A stretch of 64,000 nt of DNA, taken from contig NC_072893.1 of NCBI RefSeq assembly GCF_027943255.1, positions 100,509,784-100,573,783 on the forward strand. The letters run 5' to 3'. How positions within the stretch are numbered: the stretch's first letter is position 1; the number at the start of each line of letters is the position of its first letter. Shown piece after piece: positions 31,712 through 42,610 of the stretch. Source of the stretch: Anastrepha obliqua (lineage: Eukaryota > Arthropoda > Insecta > Diptera > Tephritidae). The position numbers and the translations under genes are program-made. The notes below the pieces were generated by a model. That model saw nothing but the letters and a program-made list of their open reading frames with translations. It was not told the origin of the DNA and searched no databases.

Positions 31712-32640
31712 GTAGGTGGTAGTATCGAATTTCAAATCGGTGTTGGGAAAGGATGTGATGTGATGTGATCTCCGCTCTTGTTCAACCTAGTCCTGCCCCT
31801 AGCAATGGGACAAGCGAGTGCGGTCAGCAGGGGCATTTCCTGGGTTTATGCGACCGGCTTGAAGACCTAGACTACGCGGACGACATTTGTTTACTATCGC
31901 ACAAATACTCAGATGCATCAGGTAAACTACAAGCGGTATGTCATGCAGCAGCACAAACAGGTCTAAGAATTAACATAGCAAAGGCTAAAGTAATGCGGAT
32001 TAACACCACCGAAACGCAAGCCTTTTAAATTGCCTACACGCCGCTTGAAGATGTAGATGAATTTTGCTACCTTGGGAGCATAATTTCAAAAAACGGCGGA
32101 TCACCAACTAACATACGCAACCGAATATCTAAGGGACGCGTTGCATTTGGCATGCTTGACAAGGTATGGTGATTAACCTACATCTCCAGGCACACAAAAC
32201 TGAAAATATTTGATGCCAACGTGAAGTCGGTAGTTCTGTATGGATGTGAAACATGGAACTTAACAAAAAACATATCACACTCATTGCAATTCTTCCTAAA
32301 CCGTTGCCTACGAATGATAGTGCGGATATTCTGGCTTGATATTATAAGCAACGATGATCTTTGGGCGGCTACTGGGCAGACACCAGTACACATAGAAATT
32401 ATGTGTCGCAAGTGGAAATAGATCGGACACACATTGCGCAAACCACGGGATGACATCGCAAGGACAACACTAGACTGGAATCCCCAAGGAAACCGTAGGT
32501 GCGGGAGACCAGCCAACACGTGGAGGCGATAAAAGCAGCCCAGGCGGACAGAGCAGGCCGCTCCTTTAGCCAAATTAAACATCTAGCTCTAAACAAACGA
32601 AATTATAACTTGTTTATTGAGGCCCTATGTTTCATCTAGG
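31712..32640 (+). pseudogene. LINE endonuclease-RT type fragment, RT thumb to C-terminus
   Basis: The plus strand reads RLEDLDYADDICLLSHKYSD (motif C), GLRINIAKAKVMRINTTET, LEDVDEFCYLGSIISKNGGS, SVVLYGCETWNLTK, NRCLRMIVRIFWLDIISNDD and IGHTLRKPRDDIARTTLDWN, ending RRCGRPANTWRR. This is the widespread endonuclease-reverse transcriptase family; clade not assigned. At least four stops are present. It ends near 32640 in a TA microsatellite. Confidence 0.8.
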
Positions 32641-33125
32641 AACTATGGGCATATATATATATATTGTATATATATATATATATATATTTTTTTTTTTATT
32701 ATGGAGCTTCGGATTACATTCTTTCTCGATTATTGTAATGCAGGCGAATATAACTTTCGAAAAAATGGTTTGGCCCCACCTGCTTGTACCCTATTACTTA
32801 TAAGATAGCTTTTTAGAGTTATAGCAGGTCTCTACTGGAACTAATGGGTACCCATATCTATACTTTACAAGTTTATCGGTCTCATATTATCTTCGACGGC
32901 CTGGGGCAGTGCTCCAACGTAAATCCCATGAACCTTCTCCGTTAGATATATGTTAAGGGCATCAAAACGGCGCTTTAGAGCTACTTGGGGAGTGCTAGAC
33001 TGATACTTCAACCATTTCATCTACCTGCCTTAGCTCTTAGTAATTGCCGATGTATTAGAAAAATTTTATGTATCGAGTCAGACGAACTACAGGCCCAACA
33101 TCAATCATTTATTTTGGTAACATTC
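32641..33125. repeat. TA microsatellite and unassigned spacer
   Basis: 32651-32692 is a TA/T-rich microsatellite. The rest up to 33125 contains no recognised gene; a 60-codon plus frame at 32985-33167 runs into the next element. Confidence 0.5.
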
Positions 33126-33127
33126 TA

Positions 33128-34283
33128 CAGGGTGGCTGATGAAAGCCGCTACCAAAAAAAAAATTGAATAATTTTTTTTCTTTTTAAGGTATCTGTGCCA
33201 TTTTTGTTTTAATTTGCAGATTGATCTTTAAAATTTATTAAAATGGATTACTGGGACACGCAAAAAAGAATTTGAAACCCACCAGTTCGGACGGAGGAAA
33301 CGATCGCTGCTGTAGCTGCAGCTATACAAAGCAATCCAAGGGTTTCAACAAGAAGCTTATCTGCTCAACTTGGTGTCAGCCGACAGTCTTTGCAAACAAT
33401 AATGCACAAAGATTTAGACTTATTTCCCTAAAAAATTCAAATGGTTAACAAACTGAATGCAGCAGACTTGCCGATTCGCTTGGAATTTTGCCAGAAGATC
33501 CTGCAAATGGTGGAAGAAGACCAAAACATGTTAAACTGCCTTTTCATGTCTGATGAGGCCCATTTCGATTTAAACGGCAATGTGAACAAACAAAATTGTC
33601 GAATATGGAGTACTTCTAATCCACAGATACTCCACGAGACGGAATTGCATCCTCTTCGCGTGACAGTGTGGTGTGCGGTTTCTTCACGCTGTATTGTCGG
33701 GCCTTGTTTTTTTGAAGAAAATGGTCACACCGTTACGGTTACTGGAGACCGTTATTTGAAAATGCTGAAATTTTTCTATCCAGAACTACGCCGAAAGAGA
33801 ATTCCTTTCAACTCTGTGTGGTTTCAACAAGATGGGGCAACGTCTCACATAGCCCAGACTGTTATGACAGAGTTGCGACGAAAATTTCCCAATAAACTGA
33901 TTTCAAGAAACTCCGAATTTCGTTGGCCCCCCAGGTCGCCTGACCTTACTGCACCTGACTTTTTCTTGTGGGGTTTATGTAAACAAGAAGTTTATAAAAC
34001 AAAGCCAACAAATTTGGATGAACTAAAACAATCCATTCGGGCAACAATTGCGGCTATTCCTGTCGCAACTCTCAAAGCAGCAATGAACAACTTTTTACTA
34101 AGATGCCGCACTTGTGTCAACGAGCATGGGGGGCATTTAAATTCAATTATTTTTAAAACTAGTTAAGCTACATTTAATAAAATTTAATGACCTTCAACTT
34201 GAAAAAAAAAATAAATGAATTCCATACACTAAAAAAAAAGTTATTTGAATTTCTTAATGTAGCAAAATTCATCAGCCACCCTG
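33128..34283 (+). mobile_element. DD41D element, family D, near full length
   Basis: 1156 bp between TA at 33126-33127 and 34284-34285. Ends are CAGGGTGGCTGATGAA and its exact inverse. It contains a single transposase gene covering helix-turn-helix and catalytic domains in one frame. It is the only element of the window with both domains uninterrupted by deletion. Confidence 0.9.
33243..34166 (+). pseudogene. DD41D transposase, full length with two stops
   Basis: Frame of 308 codons from ATG at 33243 to TAA at 34164-34166. Codons 11 (TGA, 33273) and 63 (TAA, 33429) are stops; everything else is open. N-terminus: VRTEETIAAVAAAIQSNPRV and STRSLSAQLGVSRQSLQTIM (helix-turn-helix). Core: FMSDEAHFDLNGNVNKQNCR (first Asp), VWFQQDGATSHIAQTVM (second), RWPPRSPDLTAPDFFLWGLC (third, 41 residues later). 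The C-terminus RCRTCVNEHGGHLNSIIFKT is intact. An ATG at 33441 would give a 241-residue protein with the core but without the DNA-binding region. Confidence 0.9.
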
Positions 34284-34285
34284 TA

Positions 34286-34495
34286 TTACTCGTTTTGCGA
34301 ACTATGCAAAAGTGTGTATTTCATTACTTTCAGACATTTTCACAAACCGATAAAAACACTACATTAGAAATTAATTTATGCAACAAAATAATGGAGTTCG
34401 TTTTATCGTTTATATCGCGTGCTTTTTTAGCTGCATTTCTCATGCATCGATATGGTTAGACTACTGAGAACGGCAAACTGTGTGGACTTTTCTCT
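34286..34495. other. Short spacer
   Basis: No feature recognised between two DD41D-type sequences. Confidence 0.4.
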
Positions 34496-34499
34496 TCAA

Positions 34500-34870
34500 T
34501 AAGGTTTGGCAAATCATCATGAATCATTGGACGCCAGAATAATGCTTCCAAATTGTTGAAATTTACTTTGAAAAAAATAAATATGTTCTGGTGACATCAT
34601 CGATCCGTATTTCTTAAAAAAGGAGGAAAGTAAAATTAATAAGCTAAACATCGGCGACATGTGATTTCAACAAGACTGCGCAACTTGCCATACAGCGCGC
34701 TTATCAATCGATTTATTGGACTGATAGAATGGACCATGTAATCGTAGCCGCGGCGAACATATGGCGGATGTCGTATTAAAAAAATAAATGGGATGAAATT
34801 ATCTACCAGATTATAATAAAAAAAATTCATTCCAACAATATTTCTGTTTTGCAATATGATTTTAAGTTCT
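34500..34870 (+). pseudogene. DD41D-like element relic (H)
   Basis: The plus strand reads MNHWTPE, stop, then QIVEIYFEKN, the family N-terminal start. After a large deletion comes IGDM, stop, FQQDCATCHTARLSIDLLD, the second-Asp block. Then homology fades. Two anchors in the expected order support a remnant; termini are not visible. Confidence 0.6.
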
Positions 34871-35655
34871 CAAACTCTTAGGAAACACTCGATATAATAT
34901 ACGCATATGGCGGACGCCATTATGTCGCACTACCACACAAACATTATGTATTTTGTTAGCGGAATTAAACAAGAATTACATTCGGTTCTTTTAACAAGAT
35001 TCAAACTTCCAGGTTGTTATTTTTATTATATACGTAGATTCTAAAGTAAAACTAAAGCTTCATCAACTTATTGTTATATATTTTTAACCCTAAATTAGAG
35101 GCATTACTTAATAAAAAGAGAGTGTTACTTGAGGTACATAAGGAATTACTAACTCATTTGCCATTCATGTATTAATTAAAATATCTACTTCTCATATTTC
35201 CACCAATTGACGAGTAAAATCTTTTAACACAATGTAGTGGTTGCGAATCAATAAACAAATTTGATGCCAGCAAAAGGTAAAAATATATGGAGGCTTATTC
35301 ACCCTCCAGTAAATTTTATTGTATCCAGACTAGCACTCTGACATTCTGTAGCTGTTTTTCGCTGTTGAAAATGTATGCCCAATCCATTTTGTACTACTTT
35401 TGAAAAAGTATTTCAACGCACTTTCGACGTGCTAAATTTCGCACAAAAGGCAATAATTGAGATGTAGACCGATGCATTTCACATTCAACACTTTTCACGC
35501 GTTTCATATAAATCGTATAGCTGACTTAAAACAATACGGCGTTTTAAAGCAAACATACGACATCTTTTAATTTTTGGTTACCTTTTCATATTGTATTTTC
35601 ATGAGTTATTCGAAAAACACGTAATGCTCTCGAAATAACCGCCTTTTACTAGAAC
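34871..35655. other. No recognisable gene
   Basis: AT-rich spacer without coding motifs. Confidence 0.4.
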
Positions 35656-35657
35656 TA

Positions 35658-36568
35658 CAGGGTGGGCCATATAGCGTTTGCTTTTTGAACCACCAATTTT
35701 TTTGAGAATGGTAACATAAATGACATGTCAAATGTGTTCATAATTTACTTAAAGGTTTGACATTTACGAAATACTACGCTATATGCTTGAACAAAGTTTG
35801 GAAATATTGGAAACCTATTTCCAAAGTGGTGAGTCTTCTACTCAAACTGTGAGAAATTTGAAAATAAAATTCCAAAAAAAAAAGATTTGCCAACAAGACA
35901 GTTTGTGGGTCAATTTGGAAGTGGATCGTTAATGAATAAAACAACACGTGAACGTGCTCCTACAATGCGTACACCCGGAAACATTGCTGCTGTAGCCGAA
36001 AATGTGCGTGAACATCCAACAACCTCAACTCGTCATCGTTCTCAAGAATTGAAGATTTCACGCAATTCTTTGAGGAGAATTTTCCATAAAGACCTCGGTA
36101 TGAAGGCTTACAAAGTTCAATTGGTGCAAGAACTGAAGCCTAATGGCTATCCAATGCGTTTTCGGTTCGCTCAATGGGCAGAAAATCATTTGACCGAAGA
36201 TGAGCATTTTTACCGAAAAATCAATTGGCCCCTTCGGAGCTGTGATTTAAGCCCGTTGGACTATTTTTTGTGGGGAGCCGTTAAGAACAAATGCTATGCG
36301 AACCATCCAGAGACGATTGATGCTTTAAAACACGAAATCGAAGTTGTCATTCATGAAATTGGAGCCCAAACAATCGAAAATGTGCTTAAAAATTGGGTTG
36401 ATCGAATGGCCTACTGTAAAGCCAGTCGTGGCAGTCATTTGAACGATATTATTTTTCGTTTATAAATGACAATGTTCAATATTCAAAACAAAAAAAAAAG
36501 TTTAAAAAAATATCGATTTGGTTTTTTTGTAGCCGATTCAAAAAGAAAATTTTACATGGCCCACCCTT
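35658..36568 (+). mobile_element. DD41D element, family C copy 2 (C2), DNA-binding part kept
   Basis: 911 bp between TA at 35656-35657 and 36569-36570, with ends CAGGGTGGGCCATATAGCG and AAGGGTGGGCCATGTAAAAT (reversed). It lacks most of the catalytic domain but keeps the helix-turn-helix region, the reverse of the deletion in copies C1, C3 and C4. It is in the opposite orientation to those copies. Confidence 0.9.
35887..36465 (+). pseudogene. C2 truncated transposase: HTH joined to C-terminus
   Basis: The open frame reads FVGQFGSGSLMNKTTRERAP, NIAAVAENVREHPTTSTRHR, SQELKISRNSLRRIFHKDLG (helix-turn-helix), YPMRFRFAQWAENHLTEDEH, then a deletion junction (HFYRKINWPLRSCDLSPLDY) that skips the first two catalytic Asp residues. 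It ends at the normal family C-terminus. The first ATG in this frame is at 35932, giving about 177 residues. The original start (near 35785) is out of frame through an A-run expansion at 35875-35884. A protein with DNA binding but no catalysis is possible; expression is unknown. Confidence 0.8.
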
Positions 36569-36570
36569 TA

Positions 36571-37834
36571 TAAGTAGCTCTGACTTCAGATGGTGTAAAT
36601 GGAAAACAGTCACAAAATAGATAGAGCAGGACTACTCCTATTTTAAGAGTACTCCAATTTATAACTACAGGGCATATACATAAATATGTATATATATGCA
36701 CATATGCACATATACTTGCACGCATGTAGGTATGTATGTATTAGCTTCACACTTTTTGTTTACGTTGGCGAGCCAAAGAGCAACGTTAGAATGTTCTTGT
36801 TTGCATGTTTGTTATTTATTTTCATGGAGCAATGCCAGAGGATACACATGTAGATGTATGCGCACATCCCCTTACCCAACTAAGGATATTCTCATTCCTC
36901 TAGTGGTGAATGGATTTCAAAGATATTCAATGTGCAAACGGATGGCTTCGCAACTTGCTGTACAACACAAGTATTGCCTTTTTAAGTGTAAGTATTCTGG
37001 ACGTATCCTTTCGAAGACCGCAAATATTTACCCGGCTCAAGACTGAGGTTGGTGGTTGTGGTCGCTTTTAGCCGTAGAGCATATGGGTGTTGGCAATTTT
37101 TAGGACCTGCACAACGGACGGCGGTCTACCGAAAAGGCTAAAACTTATTTTTCAATCCACCACTAGCCAGCCAAGGCAACTCGTTAATTTCATACAATAC
37201 TAATACCCGAAATCTGCCAAACTTGTGTAAGTAACTGGTAAATGTGTTAGTCTCATCGAATTTACCCTGTTGGAAAATTTTCTGATTGCGAAGTTGTGGG
37301 CCTTACTTATACTTATATTTTTGCATATCGCACATTATGAGTGTCTAATACGTCTTATTGCGTTTTTTTTCTCACATTAATTCCGTGGCGGTAGAGCTGA
37401 AAAATTTTATTTTCTTATCATATTCATTAAGGTGTCGTCTTCTTTTTCTCAAACTGTTGTACTCGCACCAGGCGAATGTGTGGCATTTTGTACTCTCCAC
37501 AAAAAATGGGGGGTCAGCGTTGTTCAGATGAGTTTTGCTGATTTTCGCCCAGTGGCAACATTGGAATAAACGAGTAGATATCTTTTTAGACATCCTTAAT
37601 AATAACAAACGAGATGATTTGAAATCAGAATGACTTGATTTTAAAGTTTTTGATTTTAATGGAATATGTTTTATTAGCAGTTAAAGAATAAAATGTGACA
37701 ATGTATTTTTTTTAGATGTAAAAATTTATAGAAATATATATGTAAAGACAAAATGCCCAAATGTGATTTTGATCTATTGATGTGAACACTGCATAAACCT
37801 ATGTATATTGTATTATAATACAAGCATATTTACG
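36571..37834. other. No recognisable gene
   Basis: A TACATAT-type simple stretch at 36670-36740, a 116-codon plus frame (36696-37046) without recognised motifs, and a 78-codon minus frame (37372-37608). No support for genes. Confidence 0.35.
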
Positions 37835-38822
37835 AGTCCAGTTCAATAAGAACCCGTGTTTGATGACAGAGGGCGTTCCTTGAAGTTGGTGTTAGCATCA
37901 TGTGCTGCCATCTATCAAACGACGTCTGTTTTGAAAATAAATCCGATTCCAATGTGACTCTGTAGTAAAGAGAGAATACAAATTGTTTGTGAGTATACAC
38001 ACTAACATACATATGTGTGTATACAAATTCATATTGTCTTAACTTTGACATTTTTTTTCTACTTTCAAAATTTGAAGTCAGTTACTTAGCTAAACAAATT
38101 TCAAACTGATTGATAGGTTAAGACGTGTTTCGTGATTTTCGCTGAGATGGAAAAAGAGCAGTATCGCTCGATAATTCCCTTTTTGTATTTGGATGCGAAA
38201 CAGTGCGAGGAGACGGGACGCTTCGCCATCTATGACCAAAACAATGAATTTTTCCCGGTAAATCTGCTCCAAAAAAGGCGAAGATAGTCTCATCGGCCGG
38301 AAAGGTCATGACAACGATTTCTTGGAATGCGAAAGGCGTCATCTTGATGGATTTTTTAGAAAAAAGAAGGCACGATTCCTGGCAAATACTACAGTGAATT
38401 ATTGGACCACTTTCACAAAAAATTGCAGGAGACACAGTCGCATTTGACGAAAATGAAGATGCTGTTTCAATACGATAACGCACCAGTACATGCATCCGCA
38501 GTTGTCACTGCCCAACTGCATGAATTGCTGCCGCACCCCACGTACTCAGCTGATCTGGCTCCCTGTGACTTTTTCTTGTTCCTTAACATGCAAAAATGGC
38601 TCATAGGGAAAAAAAATTAGTTCAAAAGAGGAAGTCATGGCCGAAACAGAGGCATATTTTGAAGCGTTCGACAAATCCTATTTTTTGAAGGGGTTAAAAA
38701 AATGGCCTATGCTTTGGGAGAAGTGTATCTTTCTAAAAGGGGGCTATGTCTGAAAATTGCTTTTTTTTTGAAAAACTGGTATCTTCATTTCTAACACGGG
38801 TACTTATTGAACCTCCCACTAG
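37835..38822 (+). mobile_element. Mariner-type relic with imperfect TIRs
   Basis: Left end AGTCCAGTTCAATAAGAACC and right end (reversed) AGTGGGAGGTTCAATAAGTACC share GTTCAATAAG-ACCCGTGTT. The plus strand encodes MEKEQYRSIIPFLYLD (helix-turn-helix start), then a deletion to AKIVSSAGKVMTTISWNAKG, MLFQYDNAPVHASAVVTAQL (second Asp) and HPTYSADLAPCDFFLFLNMQ (third Asp), and EGVKKMAYALGEVY near the C-terminus. The first-Asp region is deleted. Several frames; non-functional. Confidence 0.8.
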
Positions 38823-39374
38823 CACAGGATATAACATTCATATATTATCAGTTTAAATAAGTTGAAGTTAGACAATGTTTTATTTTCTAAATTTATAGTC
38901 CGCGAAAAAATATACTATACTAAATACGAGTATACTATATTTTGACTATTTGATTGATAATTTATTTGTTTGATAATTTTTTAAGTTTGATATTCTATTT
39001 GATCGTTAATTTTTTAAGTTTTGGATTGGTTTAGATCTCAATTTGCTCATTGATCGATCTCATTTTCATTAATGATAATATACATTTTTCTTTACTAGAA
39101 TCGTAGACCCACTGTCTATCCCACTTATCTTCTATATAGAATTTTATGATTTTAATGACTTTTATCCTGATAATTTGACTACTAGTTTTTTTTTAGAAGT
39201 TTTGATTTTAATATATTATAATTAATTTGGCAGTTGATACGTTAGATTGGGATTCTTTATTTACTAGGTTTGAAGTTGCCAATTGTTACTACATATATTT
39301 TAAGGCATAAGATAAATGATATCTGTTATATATATACAAAATTGGCGCGTATACTCTTTTTGGGAGTTTGGCCG

Positions 39375-40385
39375 ATGTTAATGTTTAGCAAATCCCTTGA
39401 ACGGAGGGAGTTCATAGATGCCTGGAAAGTAACAACTATTAATCTAGTATTTAAAAGTGGCAATGAAAGCAATATTGCTAATAACTCGTGTAGACCAATT
39501 GCCAAATTATCCACGGTTTCAAAATTATTTGAAGTATGGTATAGTGAAAGATAAAATTTATTTTGCAGTAAAACGTTATATTTCGGCAAACCAACATGGT
39601 TGTCATGCTTTCTGAATATTGTATATTATCTTTTGCTAAAAGAAGCTCAAGTTGACACTATGTACACAGACTTTTCATTAGCATTTTATAAGGTTAATCA
39701 CAGTGTTTTAAACTCCAACTTGAGGGCTATAGGATTTTACTACTAAAATTAAAAATTTGTAAATCCTATCTCTCCTCTAGGAAATGTGTTGTTAATGTTG
39801 ATGGTGCGTCGTCTATTTTATTGCGTCCTCAGGGAAGCATACCGGGCCCCCCACTTTTTATAATTTTTGTTAATGACATTTCTAGTTGTTTTATATTAAT
39901 AACGCAAATCTTCTTTTGTATGCTGGTGATTTAAAGATATACTCAGGGATCGCAAGTAGAGTAGACTCTTTAAATCTTCAATCTGATTTAGATAACGTCG
40001 TTGCTTGGTGTAAAAGAAATAAGTTAGATTTAAATACAAACAAGGTTTTTATGTTTCTTATTCTAAATCTTGTACTCTTATCCACTTCCTATCACATTGG
40101 AGGTTCAAGTTATCCAATCGAAGTGAAATTATTGATCTTGGTGCGGTATGCGACTTTAAATTCTCTTTTCAAAGATATTGTAATTAACATTTTCCATACT
40201 TGCTTTTATTCTACGTTTTAGTTCGAACTTTGTTGATCCATATACTCCAAAGTTGCTATCTACGTCTCTGGCGCGTTCGATGTTGGAATACGCCGTCTTT
40301 ATTTGGAGTCTATATTATGGTTGTCATATTAGTAGGCTTGAACGGGTGCAAAAAGCTTTTGTGCGTTACGCTTTGCGTTCTTTGA
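39375..40385 (+). pseudogene. LINE N3 copy 2: RT domain
   Basis: Segments: MFSKSLERREFIDAWKVTTI, RPIAKLSTVSKLFEV; then, after frame changes, YTDFSLAFYKVNH-like motif A at about 39660, SSRKCVVNVDGASS and LLLYAGDLKIYSGIASRVDS. Motif C is YAGD, so the second catalytic Asp pair is broken (YTDD in copy 1). The segment NLQSDLDNVVAWCKRNKLDL is identical in both copies. Confidence 0.75.
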
Positions 40386-40438
40386 ATTTCATCCATTAAA
40401 TTCAATTCCATCTTATAAAAGGCGTGCTTGCTTATTAA

Positions 40439-41132
40439 GGGGTTATATACAGTTAGAAGGCAGAAAAAAGTGAATTTTCCAGAATATTTTCTGAGAAAAC
40501 TTTTAAATTTATTGATCTAAAAATTATACACATGTTATGTTATCTTTTAACTATATTTTAAGACTTATTATTAGTAAAAATATCTATTTGGAAAGGAGCT
40601 ACAGCTGATATCCGGGAGCTCCTCTCAAACACGCACGTTTTGTGGTGACGACTATGTCTCTGAATTGGACCCTCTGAAATTAAAAAACCAAACAGATTTC
40701 GTTAAAATAATGTTAAATCTAGTAATTAGTCGAAGGAATAAGCAAAATAAGTTTTTTTGACAAAATGGCGGTATCTCAAAAAAAAAAAAATCATTTTTGA
40801 CCAAAATTTCGGCTTAAATTGTTTATAAAAAAACAAAAATATTTATGGGTGAGAAAAAATCTTCAATTAATTACTAAAAAATATTTTTAAGAAGCTCGTG
40901 TTAAAATTTGAGACTAATCGGGTCACCGACTTTGAAAACATCATTTTGAGAAAAACGCGTTTAAAGTTTGAAAAGCTCTTTCAAGCACTCTGAAACGCCT
41001 TTTCAAATTTGCGTGTAAATTCAAAAATATTTACCGGAACGATATTAAATTTTTTGTGTGTATTCTTAAATATACTATATACACTAAGAAAAAAAAATCG
41101 CTGTTTTCAAAATTCTAACTGTATATAATCCC
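40439..41132. mobile_element. TTAA-type non-autonomous element, second family
   Basis: 694 bp between TTAA at 40435-40438 and 41133-41136. Ends GGGGTTATATACAGTTAGAA and, reversed, GGGATTATATACAGTTAGAA, one mismatch in 20. No transposase. The interior contains TTTTGAGAAAAACGCGT at 40944-40960, the inverse of the motif found in the TTAA elements at 3190 and 7070. Inserted in LINE N3 copy 2. Confidence 0.85.
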
Positions 41133-41423
41133 TTAATCTATAAAACACTAGATCGTTCCCTTAGTATTAAAATAGCCTATAAATTTTTTGATGTTTTGAG
41201 AAAATGAATTTCAAACTTTTTGTCGAAAGTAGCTCTCACTCAAATCTCGTTATGTCTGTAAATATTTATTATTTTTTGACTGACGTTTTGACCCACTTTG
41301 TGGAACTAGAATTTGACAAAATTTTGACTACATATAAAATCGACGATGGAGAACCCAAAAATTCAATAAAAAAATAATAGCCTATGAGCACATAGGCTAT
41401 TGTTATACTTAGAGGACGAGATG

Positions 41424-42140
41424 TAGGGTGGGCCATGTAAAATTTGCTTTTTGAATCGGCTATAAAAAAAAACTAATCAACTTTTTTCAAACTTTTTTTA
41501 TTATTTTGAAGATTGAACATTGTCATATATGAATGAAAACTAATATCGTTCAAATGACTGCCACGACTGGCTTTACAGTAGGCCATTCGATCAACCCAAT
41601 TTTTAAGCACATTTTCGATTGTTTGGGCTCCAATTTCATGAATGGCAACTTCGATTTTGTGTTTTAAAGCATCAATCGTCGCTGGATGGTTCGCATAGCA
41701 TTTGTCCTTAACGGCTCCCCACAAAAAATAGTCAAACGGGCTTAAATCACAGCTCCGAGGCGGCCAATTGATATCGGAATTTCGGTTGATTATTCGGTTT
41801 TCAAAAACGGTAGCCAAAAGTTCGAGTGTAACTTTGGCAGTGTGACAAGTTGCACCATCCTGTTGAAACCAAATGTCATCCTCTTTAATTTTTGGAAACA
41901 AAAACTCGTTGAGAATGTCACGGTAACGCTCGCTATTTACTGTAACCGCGGAAGAAGAAGAAGACTCACCACTTTGGAAATAGGTTTTCAATATTTCCCA
42001 ATTTTGTTCAAGCGTATAGCGTCCCATTTCGTAAATGTCAAACCTTTAAGTAAATTATGAACACATTTGACATGCCATTTGTGTTACCATTCTCAAAAAA
42101 ATAGGTGGTTCAAAAAGCAAACGCTATATGGCCCACCCTG
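41424..42140 (-). mobile_element. DD41D element, family C copy 3 (C3)
   Basis: 717 bp. The left end TAGGGTGGGCCATGTAAAAT is preceded by TG, and the right end CAGGGTGGGCCATATAGCG (reversed) is followed by TA at 42141-42142. It has the same internal deletion junction as C1 (GTTACAGTAAA reverse strand next to a TTC repeat), so both descend from one deleted copy that moved. Inserted in LINE N3 copy 2. Confidence 0.85.
41473..42027 (-). CDS. C3 truncated transposase ORF, 184 codons, in frame
   Basis: Opens with ATG (42027): MGRYTLEQNWEILKTYFQSG, a Ser run created by the deletion junction (residues 21-27), SERYRDILNEFLFPKI, then DIWFQQDGATCHTA (Asp 57) and INWPPRSCDLSPFDYFLWGA (Asp 99, 41 residues later). 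Helix-turn-helix and first catalytic Asp are missing, so it cannot be an active transposase. The family stop (TAA) is TAT here, which adds about 19 residues. Nine bases (MDD codons) are deleted before DIWF. Listed as CDS only because the frame is open; function is unlikely. Confidence 0.6.
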   Translation of the reverse strand: MGRYTLEQNWEILKTYFQSGESSSSSAVTVNSERYRDILNEFLFPKIKEDDIWFQQDGATCHTAKVTLELLATVFENRIINRNSDINWPPRSCDLSPFDYFLWGAVKDKCYANHPATIDALKHKIEVAIHEIGAQTIENVLKNWVDRMAYCKASRGSHLNDISFHSYMTMFNLQNNKKSLKKVD

Positions 42141-42149
42141 TATAAAAAA

Positions 42150-42452
42150 GGTTATTCTTTCCTTTCTCTCACTTTTCTTTTCGATTTGATAAGTGGGGTG
42201 ATTGACTCCTCATTGCTACTCGAGAAAATCAATTTCAATATTCCTCATCGAAGCTTACGGAATTATGATTTATTCTGGTTAGGGATGGTAAGAACTAATT
42301 ATGCTTCCAATGCTCCGATTTATACAACATTGCAAGAATTTAATCATATTGGCCTAGATTTTTCTTCAACAAAAAACCACTTCAAATTGGTACGAAATGA
42401 ATTGTTGAACTATTGTAAATTTTTAGTATTATCTAATAATCCTTCTCTGTAA
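42150..42452 (+). pseudogene. LINE N3 copy 2: C-terminus
   Basis: Reads LFDLISGVIDSSLLLEKINF, NIPHRSLRNYDLFWLGMVRT, NYASNAPIYTTLQEFNHIGL and DFSSTKNHFKLVRNELLNY, matching the C-terminus of copy 1 (9304-9543) block for block. Ends at a stop at 42450. Confidence 0.8.
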
Positions 42453-42610
42453 ATTATAAGAAATGCTAACTTTTTCTTTCATCCATTGCAATGAAGCTAG
42501 TAAATTACCATATAAGTTTAATTTATTCTTGATAAAATTATTTAGCATTAATCTGTTTTTCATAGTCTGTAAGAAATATTGTTAGACTACTGATTGAATA
42601 AATAAATAAA

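Larger units (their letters stand above)
39000..42610 (+). mobile_element. LINE N3, copy 2, with two DNA-element insertions
   Basis: Plus-strand copy of the LINE at 9098-14430. Endonuclease end/linker 39050-39295, RT start 39375-39550, RT palm 39700-40385, TTAA element at 40439-41132, DD41D copy C3 at 41424-42140, then the C-terminus 42150-42452 and tail AATAAATAAATAAA near 42597-42610. The section 41137-41423 has no clear LINE homology and ends in a hairpin (ATAGCCTATG/CATAGGCTAT, 41388-41411). Highly decayed. Confidence 0.8.

Noticed and set aside
32221..32596. Minus-strand frames over the LINE fragment at 31712-32640 as genes
   Set aside because: They are antisense shadows of clear reverse-transcriptase coding on the plus strand.
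42090..42150. Promoter-like or conserved noncoding block
   Set aside because: It is the terminal repeat of DD41D copy C3 and matches the ends of C1, C2 and C4.
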